Assembly: GCA_001873585.1 (NCBI GenBank) | Contig: MNZL01000120.1 | Coordinates: forward strand, 1-5,832 | Origin: Rhodobacterales bacterium CG2_30_65_12 | Lineage (GTDB): Bacteria > Pseudomonadota > Alphaproteobacteria > Rhodobacterales > Rhodobacteraceae | Length of the DNA: 5,832 bases | Reading direction: 5' to 3' | In this document: piece after piece, positions 1 through 5,832 of the stretch | Position numbering within the stretch: the stretch's first letter is position 1 | Layout of the letters: each line of letters starts with the position of its first letter | The notes under the pieces: generated by a model | The model's input: the letters and a program-made list of their open reading frames with translations, nothing else | Database searches by the model: none | What the model was told of the DNA's origin: nothing | Position numbers and translations under genes: made by a program

Positions 1-2190
1 ACTGGCGAGGTGCTGGCCGAGATCACCCAAGCCGGGGCCGACGACGTGGAGCTTGCCGTGCGCGCCGCGCGCCGGGCCCAGCCGAAATGGGCCGGCCTCT
101 CCGGCCACCAGCGTGCCCGCACCCTCTACGCGCTGGCCCGCCTCGTGCAGAAGCACAGCCGCCTCTTCGCCGTGCTCGAAACGATGGATAACGGCAAGCC
201 AATCCGCGAGAGCCGCGATATCGACGTGCCGCTGGTGGCGCGGCATTTCTACTACCACGCCGGCATGGCGCAGCTCATGGAGGCCGAACTGCCCGGCCGT
301 GAGGCCCTCGGCGTGGCCGGCCAGATCATCCCGTGGAACTTCCCGGCCTTGATGCTGGCCTGGAAGGTGGCCCCCGCGATTGCCATGGGCAACACGGTGG
401 TGCTGAAACCGGCCGAATACACCTCGCTCACCGCGCTGCTGTTTGCCGAGATCTGCACCGAGGCCGGGCTTCCGAAAGGCGTAGTCAACATCGTCACCGG
501 CGATGGCGAGACCGGCGCGGCGATCACCGGGCATGAGGATATCGACAAGATCGCCTTCACCGGTTCCACCGAGGTGGGCCGGATCATCCGCCGCGCCACC
601 GCCGGAACCGGCAAATCGCTCACCCTCGAGCTCGGCGGCAAGAGCCCCTACATCGTCTTCGAGGACGCCGATATCGACTCGGCGGTCGAAGGGCTGGTGG
701 ATGCGATCTGGTTCAACCAGGGCGAGGTGTGTTGTGCCGGGAGCCGCCTTCTGGTGCAGGAGGGCATTGCCGAGCGCTTCCACGCAAAGCTGAAAGCTCG
801 GATGGACAAATTGCGCCTCGGCGACCCACTCGACAAATCCATCGACGTCGGCGCGCTGGTCGACCGGGTGCAGCTAGAGCGCGTGGCGGCGTTGGTCGAT
901 GTGGGCGGCAAGGAGGGCGAGGTTTACCAGCCGCCCTGCCAGATGCCCAACCAGGGCTGCTACTACCCGCCCACGCTTATCACTGGCCTCGCCGCCTCCG
1001 CCATGCTGATGCAGGAAGAGATATTCGGCCCCGTGCTGGTCTCCACCACCTTCCGCACCCCGGCCGAGGCGGTGGCGCTCGCCAACAATACCCGCTACGG
1101 GCTGGCGGCGACGGTCTGGAGTGAAAACATAAACCTTGCGCTCGATATCGCCCCCAAGCTCGCGGCGGGGGTGGTCTGGATCAACACCACAAACGCCTTC
1201 GACGCGGCGGCCGGTTTTGGCGGCGTGCGCGAGTCCGGTTTTGGCCGCGAAGGCGGCTGGGAGGGGCTGCAGGCCTACACCAAACCGAAAGGCAAGCCAA
1301 AGCCGCTTACGCCGATCACCGCATTCCCCGCGCCGACAGAAGCGACGGTGGATGCGCTCGACCGCACCGCGAAATTCTACATCAACGGCAAACAGGCCCG
1401 GCCCGACGGCGGCTATTCCCGCGCGATCTGGTCGCCCGAGGGCAAGCTCCTCGGCCACGCCGGGCTCGCCAACCGCAAGGACGTGCGCAATGCCGTGGAA
1501 GCAGCGCGCAACGCTGGCGGCTGGGCCAAGGCCACGGCGCACCTGCGCGCCCAAATCCTGTTCTACATCGGTGAAAACCTCTCGGCGCGCGCAGAGGAAT
1601 TCGCGCACCGGATCAACGAGATGACCGGCAAGCGCACCGGCGCGGCGGAGGTGGATAAAAGCATCGACCGGCTGTTCACCTGGGCCGCATGGGCCGACAA
1701 GCTTGATGGCAGCATCAAGCCCGTGCCGATGCGCGGCGCAGCCCTCGCCACGCCCGAGCCAGTGGGCGTGATCGGCATCTTCTGCCCCGACGACGTGCCG
1801 CTCCTGGGCCTGGTCTCGCTGATGGCCCCCGCCATTGCCATGGGCAACCGCGTGGTGCTCGCCGCCTCCCAGCCCTACCCGCTGGCGGCCACCGACTTTA
1901 CCCAGGTGCTGGAAACCTCCGATCTGCCTGCCGGCGTCGTCAACATCCTCACCGGCCTGCACAACGATTTCGCCACCGCGCTCGCCGGCCATCTCGACGT
2001 CGATGCCGTCTGGGCCCACTCGGGCGCCGATCTCTCGGCGCTGATCGAGTACGAAAGCGCGGGCAATCTCAAGCGCACCTGGGTCAACAACGCCCGCGCC
2101 CGCGACTGGTTCGGGCCCGAGGGCGAAGGCCGCGACCTCCTGCACCACGCCACCGAGGTCAAAACCACATGGATCCCCTGGGGCGAATAG
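1..2190 (+). CDS. ALDH16-type aldehyde dehydrogenase, two ALDH domains (5' end missing)
   Basis: NAD(P)-dependent oxidation of an aldehyde to a carboxylic acid, probably cytosolic; the substrate cannot be told. The frame is open at base 1 and the first codons read TGEVLAEITQAG, a segment that normally lies some tens of residues into an ALDH, so the true start is upstream and the GTG at base 10 is not it. The first domain (to about base 1290) is intact: WNFP at 334-345, cofactor-binding Lys at 406-408, FTGSTEVGR at 556-582, general-base Glu in LELGGK at 628-630, nucleophile Cys (first of the CC pair) at 730-732, and EEIFGP around 1015-1032. A linker leads to a second domain (about 1372-2190). 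It repeats the Rossmann part (APAIAMGN, GVVNILTG) but lacks the Lys, Glu and Cys and the whole catalytic subdomain. Active N-terminal plus dead, shortened C-terminal ALDH units are the known bacterial ALDH16 pattern. Stop is TAG at 2188-2190. The family is clear; the physiological role is not. Confidence 0.9.
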   Translation, partial: TGEVLAEITQAGADDVELAVRAARRAQPKWAGLSGHQRARTLYALARLVQKHSRLFAVLETMDNGKPIRESRDIDVPLVARHFYYHAGMAQLMEAELPGREALGVAGQIIPWNFPALMLAWKVAPAIAMGNTVVLKPAEYTSLTALLFAEICTEAGLPKGVVNIVTGDGETGAAITGHEDIDKIAFTGSTEVGRIIRRATAGTGKSLTLELGGKSPYIVFEDADIDSAVEGLVDAIWFNQGEVCCAGSRLLVQEGIAERFHAKLKARMDKLRLGDPLDKSIDVGALVDRVQLERVAALVDVGGKEGEVYQPPCQMPNQGCYYPPTLITGLAASAMLMQEEIFGPVLVSTTFRTPAEAVALANNTRYGLAATVWSENINLALDIAPKLAAGVVWINTTNAFDAAAGFGGVRESGFGREGGWEGLQAYTKPKGKPKPLTPITAFPAPTEATVDALDRTAKFYINGKQARPDGGYSRAIWSPEGKLLGHAGLANRKDVRNAVEAARNAGGWAKATAHLRAQILFYIGENLSARAEEFAHRINEMTGKRTGAAEVDKSIDRLFTWAAWADKLDGSIKPVPMRGAALATPEPVGVIGIFCPDDVPLLGLVSLMAPAIAMGNRVVLAASQPYPLAATDFTQVLETSDLPAGVVNILTGLHNDFATALAGHLDVDAVWAHSGADLSALIEYESAGNLKRTWVNNARARDWFGPEGEGRDLLHHATEVKTTWIPWGE

Positions 2191-2202
2191 GGCCGCAAGC
2201 GC

Positions 2203-2280
2203 CCCTGCCTCCGGCGGGAGTATTTTCCCCAAGAAAAAAGCGCCCGCCAACCTTGCCCTTTTTCTTGGGCGAAATACTCC
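2203..2280. terminator. Convergent terminator region: two opposed copies of a gene-end motif
   Basis: This lies between the convergent aldehyde dehydrogenase and M20 genes. On the plus strand a short bulged hairpin (2203-2205 plus 2207-2209 pairing with 2213-2218, loop TCC) is followed by AGTATTTT, which fits an intrinsic terminator for the dehydrogenase gene. The block 2217-2238 is an inverted copy of 2259-2280, matching at 20 of 22 positions around a 20-base spacer, so the same GGAGTATTT...CCCAAGAAAAA motif is present once on each strand. Read on the minus strand, the second copy follows the stop of the M20 gene. I recall such motifs at gene ends in Rhodobacterales. Terminator function is inferred from position and structure. 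Confidence 0.6.
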
Positions 2281-2286
2281 GGGGGA

Positions 2287-2313
2287 GCGCGAGGGGGTAG
2301 CGCCCCCTCGCGC
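2287..2313. terminator. Perfect 11-bp GC-rich hairpin
   Basis: GCGCGAGGGGG (2287-2297) pairs perfectly with CCCCCTCGCGC (2303-2313) across the five-base loop TAGCG. On the minus strand it begins 30 bases after the end of the M20 gene and is followed by a C-run and then GGAGTATTT, so it probably helps terminate that transcript. It has no classical long U-tract. A weaker six-pair hairpin (2321-2326 with 2330-2335) lies between it and the M20 stop codon. Confidence 0.5.
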
Positions 2314-2342
2314 CGGTCGGCCCCGCCGTGCGGGGGCGAAAA

Positions 2343-3620
2343 TCACAAGAGCTCGGCCAACACGAGCGCCATGACCCGCGCAGAATCCATCATGTCGTCG
2401 ATCCCGATCCACTCGTCGGGCTGGTGGGCAAGGTCTAGCACGCCTGGCCCATAGGCGATGCAATTGTGCAGACGCCCGATCCGGTCGATGTGTTTCTGGT
2501 CATAGGTGCCGGGGCTGACCACATAATCGGGCCGCGCCCCCAGCACCTTTTCAATGGCGGCGGCGGTCGAGCGCACCACCGCCGCGCCCGCGTCGGTCAT
2601 CGTCGGAATGACCTCGTGCATGTCGCGGATTTCATACGCGAAGCCGGGGCGTGCGGCTTTCACTCGCTCCATCAGGCTCTTCACCTCGCCTTTGACATCC
2701 GCGAGGTCTTCCTCGATCACGAAGCGCCGGTCGATCACGATGGTACAGCGGTCGGCAACGCAAGGCGCGGGAAAGCCGGTGAAGCCGGGCTCGGGCTCGG
2801 GTTCGCCGCCATGGATCGAATTGATGTTGAGGGTCGATTGCTTCGCACCGTCGGGCACCACCGGCATCTCGGTGCGCTTGCCGGCAAGCAGCGGATACAG
2901 GCTGCGTTCCATCTCTTCGAGCACCGCCCCCATGTGGCGGATCGCGCTGTCGCCGAGGAAGGGCATGGAACCATGGGCGATCCGCCCTCTGGTTTCGATC
3001 TCGGCCCACCACACGCCGCGATGACCAAGGCAGATACGATCCTTGTTGAGCGGCTCGGGGATGATCACGTGCTGCACGCGCTCGGGGCTGAAATAGCCCT
3101 GCTCGGCAAGGTAGGCGACGCCGCCGTAGCCGCCGCTCTCTTCATCCGCCGTGGCGCTCACCTCGATGGTGCCGGCAAAATCCGGATTGGCGGCGATGAA
3201 GGCCTCGGCGGCAATGATCGCGGTGGCGATGCCGCCCTTCATGTCGCACGTGCCACGCCCATAGATGCGGCCGCCTTCGATCTCGGCGGCAAAGGGATCA
3301 CGGGTCCAGCCGTGGCCGACCTCGACGACGTCGTGATGGCCGTTGAAATGCACACAATCGCCGGGCCGTGCGCCCTCAAAGCGGGCGACCATGTTCCAGC
3401 GCGGCCAGGTGTCGCTATCGCCAATCGCGCCCGTCGCGCGGATCAGCTCCACCTGCCAGCCGTGGGCCTGCATCCGCGCGCCCAGCCATTCCACCAGTTC
3501 GCGGTAATTGCGCCCCGGCGGATTGAGCGTGGGGATACGCACAAGATCCTGGGTAAGCGCCACAAGCGCCGCACGACTGGCGGCGACTTCGGCGAGTATG
3601 GCGGCGATGAGATCGGTCAT
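2343..3620 (-). CDS. M20-family metallohydrolase, ArgE/DapE-type deacylase
   Basis: A 425-residue, probably cytosolic di-metal (zinc) amidohydrolase of peptidase family M20, of the acetylornithine deacetylase / succinyl-diaminopimelate desuccinylase type. Such enzymes remove an acyl or aminoacyl group from an amino-acid-like substrate. The co-catalytic metal site is complete: His95 and Asp97 in NGHHDVV, bridging Asp126 in GRGTCDMKGG, general-base Glu160 and ligand Glu161 in ADEESGG, Glu189 in IIPEP, and His399 in DLAHQPDEW. RGRIAHGSMP (211-220) falls in the inserted dimerisation domain and carries His216, which in DapE-like enzymes reaches the partner's active site. Length and start are normal for the family; there is no signal peptide or membrane segment. 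No good Shine-Dalgarno sequence precedes the ATG. The gene stands alone, convergent with the aldehyde dehydrogenase and divergent from the coiled-coil gene, with no arginine or lysine biosynthesis gene beside it. I therefore do not call it argE or dapE; the substrate is unknown. Confidence 0.93.
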   Translation of the reverse strand: MTDLIAAILAEVAASRAALVALTQDLVRIPTLNPPGRNYRELVEWLGARMQAHGWQVELIRATGAIGDSDTWPRWNMVARFEGARPGDCVHFNGHHDVVEVGHGWTRDPFAAEIEGGRIYGRGTCDMKGGIATAIIAAEAFIAANPDFAGTIEVSATADEESGGYGGVAYLAEQGYFSPERVQHVIIPEPLNKDRICLGHRGVWWAEIETRGRIAHGSMPFLGDSAIRHMGAVLEEMERSLYPLLAGKRTEMPVVPDGAKQSTLNINSIHGGEPEPEPGFTGFPAPCVADRCTIVIDRRFVIEEDLADVKGEVKSLMERVKAARPGFAYEIRDMHEVIPTMTDAGAAVVRSTAAAIEKVLGARPDYVVSPGTYDQKHIDRIGRLHNCIAYGPGVLDLAHQPDEWIGIDDMMDSARVMALVLAELL

Positions 3621-3696
3621 GGGCCGAGGCTAGGCCGGTTTTTTGCCCGGCACAACGGCGACCGAAGTTTTCGCCCTTTTGCGCCTCCCCTTGCTG

Positions 3697-3725
3697 TTGA
3701 AATCGGGGTAGGCTTGCCCCAGATT
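3697..3725 (+). promoter_or_regulatory. Possible sigma-70-type promoter of the coiled-coil gene
   Basis: TTGAAA (3697-3702) and CAGATT (3720-3725) are separated by 17 bases and lie 36 bases before the ATG at 3762, within the 141-base divergent gap. The -35 is good, while the -10 matches TATAAT at only three positions. The GGGG/CCCC pair at 3705-3708 and 3717-3720 falls inside the spacer but is too short to call an operator. This is a candidate by eye only. Confidence 0.3.
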
Positions 3726-3750
3726 GGCGATGTTACGACGTTTAACTTTC

Positions 3751-3756
3751 AGGGGA
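3751..3756 (+). promoter_or_regulatory. Ribosome binding site AGGGGA that fixes the start at 3762
   Basis: AGGGGA lies five bases before the ATG at 3762. The reading frame is open far upstream, back to 2466 across the antisense side of the M20 gene, so frame length alone does not set the start. This site, together with the switch from antisense-like to normal codon use, does. Confidence 0.75.
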
Positions 3757-3761
3757 TCACG

Positions 3762-4841
3762 ATGGCGGCAAATCTCGATGCACAGATGAAGGAAAGCCAG
3801 GCCGAGGTGGCCAAGGCGCAGGCGAAAATCGCGGAATTGACGACGCGGATCGAGACGGCACGCACCAAACTCAAGACCGGTGACGACATTGCCATCGACA
3901 TCGAAACCGCCACGCTAGACGACGTGGCCGCGCATACCCAGCTGATGAACGCAAACATCGCCGAGCTGATCATGGGGCTCGACGATGTTACGGCGCGGTT
4001 TTCCAAGGACTTCGACGAAATGCGCTCGAAGACCGGCTGGGAGAGCTTCGTCGGCATCTTCTCGCAGCACAAATCGGAAAGCCTGCGCCAGGAGCGGATG
4101 CGCACCGCAAGCATCGACGACAAGCTGCAAGACCTGATCGCCAAATCCGACGTGATCGTGAAATTGCTCGAAGGCCAGCTTGCCATGCTGGGCGAGCAGA
4201 AAGCCCGGGTGGAAACCAACCTGACCGAAACGCTTGACGACCGCGAGATGACGGTCGGCGAACTTGAACAGGTGCGCGCCGAGATCGCAGGCATGGATCC
4301 GGCGATCATTGAGCTTGAAAACAAGATTGCGGTGGAACAGGGCGCTGCCCAGCGCACCAAGCTTGAAACCGAGCTCGCCGCCCTCAACACGCGCTATAAT
4401 GCGCTGGTGCAGGAAGAGCAGGTGAAGCTTGCCCGCAGCCAGACGCTCGAGCGCTACATCGAGAAGGGCAAGACCTGGGTCGACAGCTTGCAGAACCAGG
4501 CCGCCACGCAGATGGTGTTGATCAACAAGCTGCAAACCGACACCAAGCAGCGGGTGGTGCTCTACGATGCGCTTTCCAAGTCGCTGAAAACCGCGCAGCA
4601 GCAGGACGTGGCCCACCGGATCAACGAGATCGGGGTGCAGACCGACAAGGAAGCCCAAGCCGCGATGGCCGCGATCGGCACCGCCACCAATCAGAAGATG
4701 GCCGACATGATGGAGGCACACGAGGAGCACATGGTGTTTGCCCGTGAGGTGCTGGAAGCCAAGGCCAAGGCCGACGAGCGCTTCGCCCGCCGCTTCGCCG
4801 CCATCGTCGAGAAGCATGACAAGAACCTTTACGGGGCGTAA
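3762..4841 (+). CDS. Uncharacterised helical / coiled-coil protein, 359 aa
   Basis: I do not recognise this protein. It is almost certainly all-helical: it has only one proline (Pro180), no cysteine, and is rich in Ala, Glu, Lys, Gln and Leu. Heptad-like stretches run over about residues 5-37, 55-88, 118-158 and 165-235, with a break at GMDPAI (178-182) that could be a hairpin turn between two long helices. A less regular segment, KTGWESFVGIFSQHKSE (90-106), interrupts the first half. The C-terminal part (about 280-355) is helical and Ala/Met-rich, ending in KHDKNLYGA. There is no signal peptide or membrane segment, so it is probably cytoplasmic and self-associating or a scaffold. The start is set by a strong AGGGGA site. 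The stop TAA directly abuts the GTG of the next gene, which implies co-transcription and probable coupling. That this is a real gene is secure; any function would be a guess. Resemblance to the general layout of TelA-like or other coiled-coil stress proteins is too weak to use. Confidence 0.9.
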   Translation: MAANLDAQMKESQAEVAKAQAKIAELTTRIETARTKLKTGDDIAIDIETATLDDVAAHTQLMNANIAELIMGLDDVTARFSKDFDEMRSKTGWESFVGIFSQHKSESLRQERMRTASIDDKLQDLIAKSDVIVKLLEGQLAMLGEQKARVETNLTETLDDREMTVGELEQVRAEIAGMDPAIIELENKIAVEQGAAQRTKLETELAALNTRYNALVQEEQVKLARSQTLERYIEKGKTWVDSLQNQAATQMVLINKLQTDTKQRVVLYDALSKSLKTAQQQDVAHRINEIGVQTDKEAQAAMAAIGTATNQKMADMMEAHEEHMVFAREVLEAKAKADERFARRFAAIVEKHDKNLYGA

Positions 4842-5832
4842 GTGACCAGCTCAGCCCTCACTCAGGACCACGTTGCACTCGAAGCCACAGGCGTGACGCG
4901 GCGTTACTTCGCCAAATTTCAAGCCATCACCGGGCACCTCACCCGGGTGGCGGCGCAGATGGAGGCCGAGGGGGCGCTGAACCGGAGGGAGGTCGAGGTG
5001 CTCGCGCGCTATATCCTCGGGCTCGGCTTCACCTTCCGCGCGCTGGCCAACAAGTATCACATGGCGGGGCGAACCGAGGGGCCGGGGCCGGGCAAGCTTA
5101 CCTTCGACCGCGAGGAAAGCGGCTTTCCGGTGCACGCGGAACTGTTGCAGATGGCCTCTGACGCGGCGCAGGCGGGCAAGCACCTCAAGGGGCTGCCGAG
5201 CCCCGACGAACTCAAGCGCCAGATGGTGGCCGAGATCGTCGGCAAACTCAGCGTCCCCACCCGGCTGCAATATGCGATGAGCCAGCGGCTTTATTACGAG
5301 GAACTGGCGCGCGGGCAATTGTTCTGGCCGCAAATGGACCCCGACGTGATCTGGCTTGGCAACTCCAGCGAGGGGCGCGAGGCGCGGCGGCGCTACCTTG
5401 TGCACTGGGCGGTGTATGACAGCACCCTCAACATCCCCACCGTCTATCTCATGGAGATCGAGGATACCGGGCGCGAGGCCCTGCCGAAGGATCAGACCCG
5501 CTGGCCGGAGGTGCAGGCGCATTTGATGGCGCAGGCGCTGGCGGGGCTCAAGCTCGTCACCATCGCCAGCGGGTTTGACCGCGATTTTGACGATCTGCAC
5601 CCGAAACGGCTCAGGCGTTTCCACCTCGGGCCGATGTATTCGAGCGCCTTCACCCACCAGACCGGCCCGCTCGCGCGGGTTCTGGAGGAAGCCAAGGCCC
5701 CGGCGGGCGAAGACTGGGCACTGGCCTGGACCGTGGAAGAGCTGGAAAGCGCGCGGGTGGAGATGGAGAAATCGGGCTGGTTCGGCTCGGTCGAGCGCGA
5801 GGTGTTTGCGCTCGATCCGTTCTCGGGCGCGG
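4842..5832 (+). CDS. Uncharacterised soluble protein (3' end missing)
   Basis: The frame starting at GTG 4842 stays open to the right edge: 330 full codons plus one base, with no stop. The GTG follows the TAA of the coiled-coil gene with no gap, and GGGG at 4833-4836 gives a modest ribosome site five bases before it. The next in-frame starts (GTG 4893, ATG 4959) have no better site. I recognise no domain. Visible features are a helical N-terminal third with RRYFAKFQAITGHLTRVAAQ (20-39) and RREVEVLARYILGLGF (48-63); an aromatic-rich central part with LFWPQMDPDVIWLGNSS (160-176) and RRRYLVHWAVYDSTLNIPTV (182-201), where a beta-rich core is plausible; and KRLRRFHLGPMYSSAF (255-270). There is no signal peptide or membrane segment, so it is probably cytoplasmic. 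Codon use has the G/C third-position bias of a real gene on this strand. The tight junction suggests it works with the coiled-coil protein. Confidence 0.85.
   Translation, partial: MTSSALTQDHVALEATGVTRRYFAKFQAITGHLTRVAAQMEAEGALNRREVEVLARYILGLGFTFRALANKYHMAGRTEGPGPGKLTFDREESGFPVHAELLQMASDAAQAGKHLKGLPSPDELKRQMVAEIVGKLSVPTRLQYAMSQRLYYEELARGQLFWPQMDPDVIWLGNSSEGREARRRYLVHWAVYDSTLNIPTVYLMEIEDTGREALPKDQTRWPEVQAHLMAQALAGLKLVTIASGFDRDFDDLHPKRLRRFHLGPMYSSAFTHQTGPLARVLEEAKAPAGEDWALAWTVEELESARVEMEKSGWFGSVEREVFALDPFSGA

Noticed and set aside
10..12. GTG at base 10 as the start of the aldehyde dehydrogenase
   Set aside because: The codons before it (TGE) continue the family's usual N-terminal sequence and no ribosome site is visible; the gene begins outside the window.
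874..2463. 529-codon open frame on the minus strand across the aldehyde dehydrogenase gene and the end of the M20 gene
   Set aside because: It is antisense to ALDH coding sequence with intact motifs, has low-complexity Gly/Ala/Arg/His-rich composition, and runs through the terminator hairpins. It is a by-product of high GC.
3705..3720. GGGG...CCCC inverted repeat as an operator
   Set aside because: Only four pairs in GC-rich DNA; expected by chance.
2466..3761. Long upstream extension of the coiled-coil gene's frame
   Set aside because: It is antisense to the M20 gene, its translation is shadow-like (His/Gly/Arg-rich), and a strong ribosome site marks ATG 3762 as the start.
3915..4817. 300-codon minus-strand frame opposite the coiled-coil gene
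   Set aside because: Leu/His/Gly-rich translation typical of the antisense of a helical protein; no separate start signals and no recognisable motif.
4815..4844. Nine-codon frame (ATG to TGA) spanning the junction of the last two genes
   Set aside because: Too short and without a ribosome site; explained by overlap of the two real genes.
4851..5657. 268-codon minus-strand frame at the right end
   Set aside because: It lies opposite a continuous plus-strand frame directly joined to the upstream gene, and its translation is His/Pro/Arg-rich and shadow-like.

Overview
The window looks like chromosomal DNA of a GC-rich alphaproteobacterium, most likely of the Rhodobacterales (Roseobacter group). 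Three things suggest this: the strong G/C bias at third codon positions; a two-domain aldehyde dehydrogenase of the ALDH16 type, which is known from this group (Loktanella); and an intergenic motif beginning GCCTCCGGCGGGAGTATTT, which I recall as a frequent gene-end motif in roseobacter genomes. The assignment is inference from these features, not from a search.

Layout. (1) Bases 1-2190, plus strand: the 3' part of an ALDH16-type aldehyde dehydrogenase gene, cut by the left edge. It has a complete catalytic ALDH domain followed by a shortened ALDH-like domain without catalytic residues. (2) Bases 2191-2342: a convergent intergenic region rich in inverted repeats. It carries two opposed copies of the gene-end motif plus a perfect 11-bp hairpin, and probably terminates transcription from both sides. 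(3) Bases 2343-3620, minus strand: an M20-family metallohydrolase of the ArgE/DapE deacylase type with all metal ligands present. (4) Bases 3621-3761: a divergent promoter region. (5) Bases 3762-4841, plus strand: a 359-residue, almost proline-free, cysteine-free helical/coiled-coil protein of unknown function. (6) Bases 4842 to the right edge, plus strand: the first 330 codons of a soluble protein that I do not recognise. Its GTG start abuts the stop codon of the gene before it, so the two are probably co-transcribed and translationally coupled.

How the genes relate. The aldehyde dehydrogenase and the M20 deacylase are separate metabolic genes transcribed towards each other, with no evident shared pathway. 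The two right-hand genes form the start of an operon of unknown function that continues beyond the window, and this is the least explained part. I see no mobile element, CRISPR array, tRNA or rRNA.
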